This document shows, one piece after another, positions 46,166 through 55,803 of a DNA stretch of 64,000 nucleotides. Both the position numbers and the translations under genes were made by a program. Within the stretch, counting starts at the first letter, position 1, and each line of letters begins with the position of its first letter. Source of the DNA: SAR324 cluster bacterium. Its GTDB lineage: Bacteria > SAR324 > XYD2-FULL-50-16 > HCM1. The DNA lies in contig PUHO01000006.1 of NCBI GenBank assembly GCA_002995645.1, forward strand, positions 66,690 to 130,689. Direction: 5' to 3'. The notes below the pieces were generated by a model. That model searched no databases, had not been told where the DNA came from, and saw only the letters and a list, made by a program, of their open reading frames with translations.

Positions 46166-48586
46166 TTATTGTTTTAAAGAATATCCATAACTAGCTAAAT
46201 AAGCAACAACGCCGTCCTGTAATTTTTTGGCATCGTCCGCACTAATTGTTCCATTTTGATCTTGGAACAATATTTCAATAGAAATAGATTTTATCTCTAT
46301 ATTTAAAGAGTATACACTAAGACATTTTACTTTGAAAACCCTTTTTTCATATCCATAAATCAAATTTTCTAAAACGCTATAATCCGTTCGGATAGGCGCC
46401 TCTATAGAAATTTCAAAACGAACAACAGGAAAGCGATTTTCTTCCACTGCTTGGTATTGCTTCTTTTCTATTGCTTCCAACGTATGAATTGCAATTTCAG
46501 CAAAATAAGCTTCCGTTCGTATAGATAAACTATTACTATATGAAGGAGATAAAGCAAAGATTGTGCCGATCTTTTGATTAGCAATAATAATCTCAGCATA
46601 TATATTTTTATGTTGCCATTTGTTTTGCGGGATTTTCCTTTCCCACTTTGCTTGTGGCAGCTGCAATACAGACAATACACGATTGATATGATTTTTTAAA
46701 GTATAAAAACTTTCGTTATTTGATTCTTTTTGCTTTTCTCTTGTAATCGCAATATAAGCATGGTCTTGCTCTATGGGATTACCGTCTTGCGAAGTGGAAT
46801 AAATACGCCCTATTTCAAATACTTGCAAATTCAGTTCGTTCTTTTGTAAACTAACTATTCTATTGCAAAACTGATTAGCAAGATTATCTCGTAAATAGCT
46901 TTGATCTTGGGAAACCGGATTAATTAGTTTCCAACTTGTTTCCTTTTTGTGAACTTGATTTTCTGCAATAAGTGGATGCGAATACAGCTCATTATATCCT
47001 TGCGCTACTAACGTATCTTGCACCGTTCTTTGTATTTGATAACTCTTGTTCATATTAGAAGGAACAATGCTAAGCTTTGGCGGGATTGCCACTATCTCGT
47101 TATATCCGTATATACGACCTAGCTCTTCTATAATATCTTCTTTAATTGTGATATCTTTTTGTTGCCGCCAAGAAGGAACAATCAATTTTATTTCTTTATC
47201 AACAATACGAACTTGAAAGCCTAATTTTTTCAAATTTGTTTCAATTGTATTTATATGTAATTGATTTTCTGCAATACCTAATCGTTTATATACGTCTTGT
47301 ACTTGTAATATAATCTCTTTTTCTTGTAATGGCGAAGGATAATAATCCATAAGATCAGTATAGTCAACTTCCTCATGTGTCCCTTCTAAAAAAGAAAGCG
47401 ATCTTTGTAAAGCTAATAGCGTAGTAGAAGGATCTAACGTTTTTTCAAATCGCTGACTTGAATCCGTACGAATACCAATACGAGAAGAAGTCCTTCGTAT
47501 AGTAGCGCCAGCCCATGTTGCTGCTTCTACAATAATTTTTGTTGTGCTTTCGTGTACGCCGCTTTCTTTACCGCCAACAATACCGGCAACAACAAGTACT
47601 TTATCATCATTGCAAATAACCATATCTTGCGGTGTTAAGCTTGCGTCTTTTCCGGCTAGCGTGTCTAATGTTTCCCCTTGCTTAGCCATACGAATAGACA
47701 AGCCTTGTTGCGTAATTGTATCGGCATCAAAGGCATGCATTGGCTGCCCTATTTCAGTCATAATATAGTTTGTCATATCTACTATATTATTAATGGCACG
47801 TAATCCCACGCGATAGAGCCTTTGTTGCTCTTTTGCCGGGCTTGGCTTTACCTTAATATTATCAATCACAAAAGCAGAATACCTTTGCACTGTGTCTTTA
47901 CAATTTGCGGCAACTTGTATCGGTTTTTCTATCTTGTCCGCTTTCACAAGATCGACCGGCCTTGCAACAATAGGTTTTAACTCGGAATCTTTAAACAAAA
48001 TAGCAAACTCCCTAGCAAAACCGTAATGCCCCCATAAATCAGCACGATGCGTAATAGATTTATTATCTATATCAAATACAATATCTTTGTGATCTGGAAA
48101 AAGAGTATCTAAGCTTTGTCCAATTTCTGTTGCGCTTGGTAACTCTAAAATCGTATCGTCTTCATCAGATAAGCCTATTTCTTTAGCAGAACAAAGCATT
48201 CCCGTACTCTCAACACCGCGAATCGTAGTTGGTTTGATTTCTAAACCGTTCTCTAACACCGTGCCAGTTGGTGCATAAACAACTATCATTCCTTCACGAA
48301 CATTGGGAGCACCGCAAACAAGCGTTATCTCTTCGCCTGCCGTAATGGTGACTAAATGCAATTTATCTGAATTAGGATGATCTGCGACTGCTTTTATTTT
48401 TGCCGTTTTAAGATAAGATAAAGATCGTCCCCAAATTTCCCAATCGTCTACTTCACAAATAGACATGGTAATTTTTTCCGCTATCTCTTTTGCTAGTTCT
48501 TCAATTTTGTTTAACGGCTTGTCTTTTATCTGATATTTTTGAGGAAGAGTAATAAAATCACTTACCCAGTTTAAAGAAATTTTCAT
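46166..48586 (-). CDS. pheT: Phenylalanyl-tRNA synthetase beta subunit
   Basis: The 806-residue beta chain of the (alpha beta)2 enzyme. The N-terminal tRNA-binding (EMAP) domain has ADHPNSDKLHLVTITAG near residue 50. The B3/B4 editing region contains the NIVDMTNYIMTEIGQPMHAFD segment. The B5 domain and the catalytic-like core with IIEELGRIYGYNEI follow, and the C-terminal ferredoxin-fold anticodon-binding domain begins at FPVVRFEISIEAP. It follows pheS by 29 bases, the usual order. Confidence 0.97.
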   Translation of the reverse strand: MKISLNWVSDFITLPQKYQIKDKPLNKIEELAKEIAEKITMSICEVDDWEIWGRSLSYLKTAKIKAVADHPNSDKLHLVTITAGEEITLVCGAPNVREGMIVVYAPTGTVLENGLEIKPTTIRGVESTGMLCSAKEIGLSDEDDTILELPSATEIGQSLDTLFPDHKDIVFDIDNKSITHRADLWGHYGFAREFAILFKDSELKPIVARPVDLVKADKIEKPIQVAANCKDTVQRYSAFVIDNIKVKPSPAKEQQRLYRVGLRAINNIVDMTNYIMTEIGQPMHAFDADTITQQGLSIRMAKQGETLDTLAGKDASLTPQDMVICNDDKVLVVAGIVGGKESGVHESTTKIIVEAATWAGATIRRTSSRIGIRTDSSQRFEKTLDPSTTLLALQRSLSFLEGTHEEVDYTDLMDYYPSPLQEKEIILQVQDVYKRLGIAENQLHINTIETNLKKLGFQVRIVDKEIKLIVPSWRQQKDITIKEDIIEELGRIYGYNEIVAIPPKLSIVPSNMNKSYQIQRTVQDTLVAQGYNELYSHPLIAENQVHKKETSWKLINPVSQDQSYLRDNLANQFCNRIVSLQKNELNLQVFEIGRIYSTSQDGNPIEQDHAYIAITREKQKESNNESFYTLKNHINRVLSVLQLPQAKWERKIPQNKWQHKNIYAEIIIANQKIGTIFALSPSYSNSLSIRTEAYFAEIAIHTLEAIEKKQYQAVEENRFPVVRFEISIEAPIRTDYSVLENLIYGYEKRVFKVKCLSVYSLNIEIKSISIEILFQDQNGTISADDAKKLQDGVVAYLASYGYSLKQ

Positions 48587-48615
48587 ATACGTTTATAATC
48601 TGCAAAGTAAATAGT

Positions 48616-49635
48616 TTACGCAAAACTTTGTATAAAAGGAATGCCACCGTTATATAAAAGGCGAATATCTTTGATTCCATATGCCATCATGGCAAAGCGA
48701 TCAACGCCAATCCCAAAAGCAAAGCCGGAATATTTCTTTGAATCCACGTCCCCGGCTTGTAATACATTAGGATGCACTAAACCGCAACCCATTACTTCAA
48801 TCCAACCTGTTTGTTTGCAAGCACTGCAACCTTTCCCGCCACAAAGCATACAATTAAGGTCTAACTCTAAGCCGGGCTCTACAAAAGGAAAATAAGCCGG
48901 TCTAAGTCGCATTTTTGTATTACTACCAAAAACAGCTTTTGTATAGGTATCAATAAAATATTTTAAATGAGCAAGTGAAATATCTTCATCTACTAACATG
49001 CCTTCTAACTGATGAAAACAGGATTCATGCGAAGCGTCTACCCGTTCGCAACGAAAGACCTTGCCTGAACCAATCACACGAAGCGGCGCCCCTAGTTTTT
49101 TCATGCCATGTATTTGTATAGACGAAGTATGCGTTCGTAATAAACGATTTTCCCCAAGATAAAACGTGTCTTGCATGTCTCTTGCGGGATGATCTTTAGG
49201 AATATTCAAAGCTTCAAAATTGTAATACTCAGTTTCAACATGGTTCCCTTTTAAGAGCTGAAAACCCATAGATAAAAACACGTCTTCTAGTTTCCGCCGC
49301 ATATGTGTTACCGGATGTAAAGCCCCAGCTAAGTTATAAGCACTTTCTAAAGAAATATCAAGCCACTGCTTGTCCATCAACTTTTCTTCTTCTTGTTCTA
49401 AAAAGCGATTATTTTGCTCTGTAATTTTATCTGTAATTTCTTGTTTCAAACGGTTTAGATCTTGCCCTCTTTGCGCTCTGTCGGCTGCCGGAACGTCGCG
49501 TAGCAATTTCATTTGATCGGCAATAATTCCTTTTTTCCCAAGAAAGGCTATTTTGATTTTTTCCATATCGGCAAGGGAATGCATTCCTTGCCATTCTTTT
49601 TGAAAATCTTGCTTAATTTGCTCTAACGTAATCAT
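48616..49635 (-). CDS. pheS: Phenylalanyl-tRNA synthetase alpha subunit
   Basis: The 339-residue catalytic chain. The N-terminal coiled coil, which binds tRNA, covers about residues 1-85. Class II motifs follow with HPARDMQDTFYL, LLRTHTSSIQIH, FHQLEGMLVDE and the C-terminal GFAFGIGVDRFAMMAYGI, which binds ATP and Phe. It starts 14 bases after gatA. Confidence 0.98.
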   Translation of the reverse strand: MITLEQIKQDFQKEWQGMHSLADMEKIKIAFLGKKGIIADQMKLLRDVPAADRAQRGQDLNRLKQEITDKITEQNNRFLEQEEEKLMDKQWLDISLESAYNLAGALHPVTHMRRKLEDVFLSMGFQLLKGNHVETEYYNFEALNIPKDHPARDMQDTFYLGENRLLRTHTSSIQIHGMKKLGAPLRVIGSGKVFRCERVDASHESCFHQLEGMLVDEDISLAHLKYFIDTYTKAVFGSNTKMRLRPAYFPFVEPGLELDLNCMLCGGKGCSACKQTGWIEVMGCGLVHPNVLQAGDVDSKKYSGFAFGIGVDRFAMMAYGIKDIRLLYNGGIPFIQSFA

Positions 49636-49649
49636 ATATACTACAGAAT

Positions 49650-51122
49650 TTATATTTGCAAAGAAGGAGTCGCTACTTGCTTATGTTGTTCAAAAAAGTG
49701 CGCTATTTGAAATAAAGTTTCTTCTTGCAAAAAGTTAGCTTGAAACTGAATCCCAACAGGAAGCGACTCTTTAGAAAGTCCGGCAGGAAGAGAGATCGCG
49801 GGAATGCTTGCTAAGTTAGCAGGAATAGTAAACACATCTTGTAAAAAATAAAACAAAGGATCGTCTGTTTTGTAGTTAAGATCAAACGGCGCGCTTGGAG
49901 CAGTTGGGCAAACAATAACGTCTACTTGTTTGAAAATGGCAGCATATTGGCTACGAAGTAAATTTTGCACTTGTAAAGCTTTATTATAATACGCATCATA
50001 GTAACCGGACGATAAAACGTAAGTCCCTAATAAAATACGCATCTTGACTTCTTTACCAAATCCATGTTCCCTTGATAATTCGTAAATCGATTCTAAAGTC
50101 TCTGCTTCTTGTGCACGGCTACCATAATGTACGCCGTCATATCGCCCTAGATTAGAGCTACACTCTGCCGGAGCTATAATATAATAAGCCGCTAAAGATT
50201 GTTTAATATTAGGAACGGAAACTTCCACAAACTCGCACCCTGATTCTTTCAAAAAAGCAAGGCTTTCGTCATATACGGCACGTATATCACTTGGCAGTTC
50301 ATAAGCTGCTTGTTCTTTAATAATACCAACTTTAAGCCCTTTAATTGACTTATGTAACGCCGATTTATAAGAAGGCACAGGTACTTTCAAGCTTGTAGCG
50401 TCTTTAGGATCAAATCCGGCAATAGCTTCTAACAATAAAGCCGCATCTTCTACGTCCCTTGTCATAGGTCCGGCTTGGTCAAGAGAGCTAGCAAACGCCG
50501 TCATACCCCATCGGCTTACCCGTCCGTACGTTGGTTTTAAGCCAACAATATGATTAAACGAAGCCGGTTGACGAATAGATCCGCCTGTATCCGTACCAAT
50601 CGCACCAACTGATAAACCGGCAGAAACGGCAACGGCAGAACCGCCAGACGATCCGCCCGGAACTTTAGTTAAATCATAGGGATTTTTAACAGGAAAAAAA
50701 GAAGAATTTTCATTACTTGACCCCATGGCAAATTCGTCCATATTGGTTTTGCCAATCATCATATAAGAAGCTTCTTGCAACTTTGTTGTTACTGTTGAGT
50801 CATATGGCGCAACATAATTTTTTAACATTTGTGAAGCACATGTTGTCGGCGTTCCTTTAATGTTAAAAAGATCTTTAATAGCTAGCGGCATGCCTTCTAG
50901 TTCGCCCACAGCATCGCCTTGCATAATTTTTTTATCTACTGCCTTAGCTTGGTTTAAAACTTCTTCTTCTTTTGCTAAATATAGATAGACGCCTAGTTCT
51001 TTATTAGTATCTTTAATACGTTGTAAAACGGCTTGTACTATTTCTTCTGTTGTAATTTCTTTGGCAAGTCGTTTTTGATGCAGTTCGTGAATAGGAGTAA
51101 AAGCTAAGCTCATAATAGACAT
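49650..51122 (-). CDS. gatA: Aspartyl/glutamyl-tRNA(Asn/Gln) amidotransferase subunit A
   Basis: The glutaminase subunit of GatCAB, which converts Glu-tRNA-Gln or Asp-tRNA-Asn to the amidated form. The 490 residues show the amidase signature with its Lys-cisSer-Ser triad in MPLAIKDLFN, GGSSGGSAVAVSAG and GTDTGGSIRQPASF. Two starts are possible, 51122 and an ATG three codons later (51113) that matches family N-termini better. gatC and gatB are not adjacent. The region upstream is filled by comM 3'-end copies, so its promoter must lie within them or within 100 bases of the start. Confidence 0.96.
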   Translation of the reverse strand: MSIMSLAFTPIHELHQKRLAKEITTEEIVQAVLQRIKDTNKELGVYLYLAKEEEVLNQAKAVDKKIMQGDAVGELEGMPLAIKDLFNIKGTPTTCASQMLKNYVAPYDSTVTTKLQEASYMMIGKTNMDEFAMGSSNENSSFFPVKNPYDLTKVPGGSSGGSAVAVSAGLSVGAIGTDTGGSIRQPASFNHIVGLKPTYGRVSRWGMTAFASSLDQAGPMTRDVEDAALLLEAIAGFDPKDATSLKVPVPSYKSALHKSIKGLKVGIIKEQAAYELPSDIRAVYDESLAFLKESGCEFVEVSVPNIKQSLAAYYIIAPAECSSNLGRYDGVHYGSRAQEAETLESIYELSREHGFGKEVKMRILLGTYVLSSGYYDAYYNKALQVQNLLRSQYAAIFKQVDVIVCPTAPSAPFDLNYKTDDPLFYFLQDVFTIPANLASIPAISLPAGLSKESLPVGIQFQANFLQEETLFQIAHFFEQHKQVATPSLQI

Positions 51123-51221
51123 TAAAATAATAGTTTAAAATTGTATCTTCTAATAATTTTAATTATAGCAATATTTCCTTGTTGTAACAAGAATATTTTT
51201 AGCTATTTTCTTTTTAGATCT

Positions 51222-51748
51222 TTAGCGATTGGTCTAGATTCCTATATGGCAACGCTTCGGCAAGGTGTTCTGTTTGTATTGATTCGCTATTTTCCAGATC
51301 GGCAATCGTACGACTCACCTTCAAAATACTATCGTACCCCCCGTCCGCTTAGCTTAAGTTTACTAACTGCTAATTGCAAAAGGGCTTCGCTTTGCTTATC
51401 TAACTTATTATAGTTTTGATTTTATTTCTTACAATTAGAATTCTAGCGCTCTGTCTAGGTTCCTATATTGCAATGCTTCGGCAAGGTGCTCTGTTTGTAT
51501 TGATTCGCTATTTTCCAGATCGGCAATTGTACGACTCACTTTCAAAATACTATCGTACCCCCGTCCGCTTAGCTTAAGCTTACTAACTGCTAATTGCAAA
51601 AGGGATTCGCTTTGTTTATTTAGCTTGTTTTGATTTTATTTGTTACAATTAGAATTCTAACGCTCTGTCCAGATTCCTATATTACAACGCTTCGGCAAGG
51701 TGCTTTGCTTTGTTTATCTAGTTTGTTATGATTTTGAATTTGTTACAA
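51222..51748. repeat. Three decayed tandem copies of the comM 3' end
   Basis: The marker TCTAG(A/G)TTCCTATAT recurs at 51233, 51454 and 51668 (there TCCAG) and then in the real comM end at 51768. Offsets are 221, 214 and 100 bases. The first two copies hold about 190 bases matching the last 65 codons of comM plus flank; the third has an internal deletion. The copies carry point changes and single-base indels (for example TACCCCCCGT against TACCCCCGT), so they do not code. The remaining 51123-51221 shows no feature. Confidence 0.95.
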
Positions 51749-53287
51749 TTAGAATTCTAACGATCTGTCTAGATTCCTATATTGCAATGCTTCGGCAAGG
51801 TGTTCTGTTTGTATCGCTTCGCTATTTTCTAAATCGGCAATCGTACGACTCACTTTCAAAATACTATCGTACCCCCGTCCGCTTAGCTTAAGCTTACTAA
51901 CTGCTAATTGCAAAAGTGATTCGCTTTGTTTATCTAGCTTGCAATAGTTTTGAATTTGCTTCGCTTTTAACAATCCGTTACGAAGCGTTTCATTTTGATA
52001 TCTATCTTTTTGTTTTTGGCTAGCTTGGATTACTTTCTCTTTCATCTGCTTACTAGAAGTAAACGAGGTTGTTGCTTGCCTTGCATCGGTTGAAATCACA
52101 GGCACTTCAATTTGCAAATCAATTCTATCTAGTAACGGACCGGATAAACGACTACGATACCGCGTGATTTGAGTCACACTGCAACGGCATTCATGATCGG
52201 CATCACCTAAATAACCACAAGGGCAAGGATTGGTGGCGGCTATTAATTGAAAATCAGCAGGGAACACAAAACTATCTTTTGCTCGTGTAATTGTAATTTG
52301 TTTATCCTCTAGCGGTTGCCTTAGCAAGTCTAATGTAGCGCGCGAATATTCAGCTAATTCATCAAGAAATAAAACGCCATGATGTGCTAATGAAACTTCG
52401 CCAGCTCGTGGCGTACTTCCCCCTCCAACTAAGCCGGCACCGGAAACAGAATGGTGCGGCGTACGAAAAGGGCGTGTAATACGTTGTAAATCTTCTGTGG
52501 TAAATCCGTAATATAAAGAATAAATTTTTGCGACTTGCAGTATTTCATCATAAGAAAGAGGTGACAAAATCGAAGGAAACCTACTAGCTAGCATAGATTT
52601 GCCCGATCCCGGTGGTCCTATTAATAAAATATGATGTCTTCCTGCTGCTGCAATTTCTAAAGCGCGTTTTGCCTGTATATGCCCTTTAACATCGGCATAA
52701 TCAAGCTCATTAGTGTGTCCTAGATTCTGTTTCAGGACGTCCTGTAAAGTGTCCTGGTATGATTCCAATACTTTTTCTTCTGTGTAAAAATCGATAATAT
52801 CCTTAAGCGTATCAGCTATATAGATATCCATTTCCGGGACTATTGCCGCAACAGGTGCGTTCTCTCTAGGAAGGATACAAGTTTTTATGCCCTGTTTTTT
52901 TGCCTCCATTAACATAGCTAATATCCCGGCAACAGGACGTATTCTACCTTGTAAAGAAAGCTCCCCAACTAAGAGCGTATTCTCTCCGCTTGTTGCAGGT
53001 AATCGTTTATCCGCTTTCAGAATTGCAATCGCTATTGGCAAATCAAATCCGGTTCCGCCTTTACTTAATCCGGCAGGGGCAAGGTTCACCACAACGCGGC
53101 GAATAGGGAATCCGCCGGCTACATTAGACAGGCTTGCTGTTACACGCTCTCTACTTTCGCGAATAGCATGATCTGGCAAACCTACAATTTGAAACGCCCC
53201 TAAGCCAATAGAAACGTCAGCTTCCACTTCTATAATATGAGCCTCAATTCCTATAACGGTTGCTGTATAGGTTATTATCTCGCTCAT
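51749..53287 (-). CDS. comM: Mg-chelatase-like AAA+ helicase ComM/YifB
   Basis: A hexameric AAA+ helicase that promotes branch migration during natural transformation. The 512 residues start with the Lon-protease-like (ribosomal S5 domain 2) fold including GLPDHAIRESRERV and NLAPAGLSKGGTGFDLPIAI. They continue with Walker A GPPGSGKSMLASR, Walker B LFLDELAEY, the zinc-like CPCGYLGDADHECRC and the C-terminal Mg-chelatase domain ([19 protein letters not shown]). It is the third gene of a minus-strand run with the two unknown periplasmic proteins upstream. The 3' end is copied three times downstream. Confidence 0.96.
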   Translation of the reverse strand: MSEIITYTATVIGIEAHIIEVEADVSIGLGAFQIVGLPDHAIRESRERVTASLSNVAGGFPIRRVVVNLAPAGLSKGGTGFDLPIAIAILKADKRLPATSGENTLLVGELSLQGRIRPVAGILAMLMEAKKQGIKTCILPRENAPVAAIVPEMDIYIADTLKDIIDFYTEEKVLESYQDTLQDVLKQNLGHTNELDYADVKGHIQAKRALEIAAAGRHHILLIGPPGSGKSMLASRFPSILSPLSYDEILQVAKIYSLYYGFTTEDLQRITRPFRTPHHSVSGAGLVGGGSTPRAGEVSLAHHGVLFLDELAEYSRATLDLLRQPLEDKQITITRAKDSFVFPADFQLIAATNPCPCGYLGDADHECRCSVTQITRYRSRLSGPLLDRIDLQIEVPVISTDARQATTSFTSSKQMKEKVIQASQKQKDRYQNETLRNGLLKAKQIQNYCKLDKQSESLLQLAVSKLKLSGRGYDSILKVSRTIADLENSEAIQTEHLAEALQYRNLDRSLEF

Positions 53288-53322
53288 ATTATTTCTTTTT
53301 TATCAAATTAACCCTACGGTTA

Positions 53323-54900
53323 TTATTGTTCAGTTTCGTCTGTTGGTGCTTTTTGCCCTGCTGGGGCTTCAAGCTCCTCTTCTTGCTTTGTTATGATTGC
53401 CACTAGTCGCTTACGCATTGTTGCAATTTGACGTAATAATTCAGCATCACTTGTATATTTTTCCGCAGTATCTAGGCGCTCTATTAACTGCCTATATTCA
53501 CTTGAATCCATAGCGTCCACATTATGCATCATTGTTGCCACAAGTTGTAATGTCAACATTGCTATTTGCTCTTGTAGCTGATTCCTTAAATTCAATGCCC
53601 TTTGTAGGTTCGCATCATTTTTAGCATACAAGGCAGCTTGGGTAAAGAGATCTATAGCTTTCATCATGTTGTCTAATCCGCTTTCTAGATTTGCATCTGA
53701 TTGCGCGAGTTCTTGCGCGTGTACTGCCGCTAAGAAATATTCTCCAAACTTAGTATTACCCCAATCGTGTCGTTGTACTGTAATTGTTCTTTCCGTTGTT
53801 TTTTCCAACTGGCGTCTTTTCTCTGCTTCAAGCAACATACGACGGTTCAAAATACTTTGATCTATCATAGAGAAGAAACTCACATATATAGACTTATCGC
53901 TATTCACTTCTATAGACGGAAGGATATCTAGCACCTCCGGATTAAATCTTGCTCTTAACACCATACGCTTACGATATCCCGGGCTAGGCATTACACGAAT
54001 ATTATGTAAGTATTCTAGATTTGCTATTTCCGGAATATAATATTTCTCTTCACTATTAGGAATAATAATATCTAAAATATATTGCTTTTCAAATTCTTTT
54101 GTTTTTTTATTAAAAATTCGTTTTTCATATATTTCAATCGGGAAATTTTTTGCTTTTAATTGTATAGGCGTATCAAACCTAAGCTCTATCCCAAATTGCT
54201 CAATATTCGGCTTCACTGCTTCTTTTGTGCCTATAGTCAAGCTACGTACATGATAAGCATGTTTAAGAAGGACTTGCCCTTCGTCCTGCCCTTGTGATCT
54301 ACCCATCTTAAAGTTATGATTTAACATAGCGTAGTAAGCATCTTTATAAGTTAAAAGCTCTTTATCGCCATTATATAAATCAATAATATACCTATACTTT
54401 TCCCCTTGATTATTATAACCAAAACCTTTTTCATGTACAGATATTAAATTAAAGTTTTTAATACTAAAGTTTAAATTTTGCCCAGCCAACGGATCGCCCA
54501 TAGCAAATCTTTTTACATAAGTATGACTTTGCAAGGCAAGTCTATGAAATTTATTCTTATCAAAGATTACAAATTTAGTTTCATGTGGATTTAAAAACAA
54601 CAATACACGATTATTTTTTAATTGTAATTCATCTGTTTGCACCCACTGGTAAATTTTATCTACATACCAAACGTGCGAAGTCCCGTCGCTTAAAATCACA
54701 TTAAGAAAAAACTCCTTTACTCCATGATTGCGAACAAACGCCACGGAAATAGTTTTTTCTCCTATAGTTCCGCCGTTTAAAGCATTGGCAAGCTTTAACG
54801 CTTCTGTTTTTGTCGCATATTTTGGCATAGCAAAACCAGCGCTTGGCACGCCTATCACTAAGCACACCAACACTGTCACGTAGACACAAAATAATTTCAT
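53323..54900 (-). CDS. Secreted protein of unknown function
   Basis: A 525-residue protein with a signal peptide (cleavage near AGFAMP, residue 24). Residues about 30-350 are beta rich, with repeated segments such as VAFVRNHGVKEFFLNVILSD and GIELRFDTPIQLKAKNFPIE. Residues about 355-505 are alpha helical (RRMLLEAEKRRQLEK, DAELLRQIATMRKRLVAII) and may be a coiled coil. The last 20 residues are low-complexity. I recognise no family. It lies 36 bases after the LytR_C protein gene and 35 bases before comM, so the three are likely one transcript. A periplasmic, possibly envelope-structural role is all that can be said. Confidence 0.75.
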   Translation of the reverse strand: MKLFCVYVTVLVCLVIGVPSAGFAMPKYATKTEALKLANALNGGTIGEKTISVAFVRNHGVKEFFLNVILSDGTSHVWYVDKIYQWVQTDELQLKNNRVLLFLNPHETKFVIFDKNKFHRLALQSHTYVKRFAMGDPLAGQNLNFSIKNFNLISVHEKGFGYNNQGEKYRYIIDLYNGDKELLTYKDAYYAMLNHNFKMGRSQGQDEGQVLLKHAYHVRSLTIGTKEAVKPNIEQFGIELRFDTPIQLKAKNFPIEIYEKRIFNKKTKEFEKQYILDIIIPNSEEKYYIPEIANLEYLHNIRVMPSPGYRKRMVLRARFNPEVLDILPSIEVNSDKSIYVSFFSMIDQSILNRRMLLEAEKRRQLEKTTERTITVQRHDWGNTKFGEYFLAAVHAQELAQSDANLESGLDNMMKAIDLFTQAALYAKNDANLQRALNLRNQLQEQIAMLTLQLVATMMHNVDAMDSSEYRQLIERLDTAEKYTSDAELLRQIATMRKRLVAIITKQEEELEAPAGQKAPTDETEQ

Positions 54901-54936
54901 ACCTTCTCCTTAGAATTCCTATGATTAAATAGCTAG

Positions 54937-55563
54937 TTAGCTATCCTTTCCTACATAAATTAAAATATCCACACCTGTACTTAACTCTTGATTAGGTAAC
55001 GGTAATATCCGCTGGTCTCCGGGAATAAGCGAGGCTAAAAACAAAGCTGATTTTAAATAGTTTTCTCTAAAATAAATAATAGTTTGCGCATACCGAAGCG
55101 GCGTGTCTACTATATTAATAATATCAAAATGAACGCCTAGTCTTTCTTCAATTTGGCGTTTTTTAACCTTTCCAAGATACACAGACAGTTTATAAGCTGA
55201 TTTCGGTACCCCGTTCGCATTATATATAGCTACTTGTAGCGTTGTAGGACGGTGATATTGTCTTAAAATCTTTTGCTTTGATCGTAAATACTCCATTTTC
55301 TTCAATGGCATTTCCGATTCATACATATCTTTTTGCACACCGGGAATAGTATTGTCTTCTATTTTTATTTGTTTTTGTTTTTTTTCATCTACTACCGGCG
55401 CTTTTCCGTCTTTTTTCACTGTTGCCGCCTCTGTTTCCTTGGTCGGCGTACTTTCTTTTTGGGCAAACAAGCTAGGTACTAAAAAGCAATTTAAAAGTAA
55501 TATGATAAAACAATTTAAACATATCAACTTACTTAGTTTTATATAAAATTCTTGTTGCCACAT
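54937..55563 (-). CDS. LytR_C-domain secreted or membrane-anchored protein
   Basis: A 208-residue protein with a hydrophobic N-terminal segment (LICLNCFIILLLNCFLVPSL) and a lysine- and glutamate-rich linker. A C-terminal domain of about 95 residues resembles LytR_C: LQVAIYNANGVPKSAYKLSVYL, then FDIINIVDTPLRYAQTIIYF and KSALFLASLIPGDQRI. LytR_C domains occur alone or behind LCP enzymes and are linked with envelope assembly. No LCP domain is present here. It is the first gene of the run ending in comM. Confidence 0.72.
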   Translation of the reverse strand: MWQQEFYIKLSKLICLNCFIILLLNCFLVPSLFAQKESTPTKETEAATVKKDGKAPVVDEKKQKQIKIEDNTIPGVQKDMYESEMPLKKMEYLRSKQKILRQYHRPTTLQVAIYNANGVPKSAYKLSVYLGKVKKRQIEERLGVHFDIINIVDTPLRYAQTIIYFRENYLKSALFLASLIPGDQRILPLPNQELSTGVDILIYVGKDS

Positions 55564-55803
55564 AAAATATCTCTCATTATTGAATCTTTGTACGGCTATA
55601 AAGTATTATTTTATAGTTTTTATACTTTACTAATATTACAAAGTACTTTTATTATGTATATACTGTACTGTTGCTTATCGTCAAGTTACACTTAAGTTTA
55701 CAAAGCCACTGCCGTTATATGTAAATAGCTATAGCCAAATCATTACGTATTTGTATATAATTTACATATAAAATAGAAGCATCTTACATTATATATTTAA
55801 ACT

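Noticed and set aside
578..51748. Insertion sequences or transposons as the source of the repeats
   Set aside because: No transposase frame, terminal inverted repeat or target duplication is visible; units match adjacent gene ends instead.
51700..51891. A plus-strand ORF over the comM end
   Set aside because: It is an antisense shadow that spans a repeat junction, repeating the same words as the ORF at 51141.
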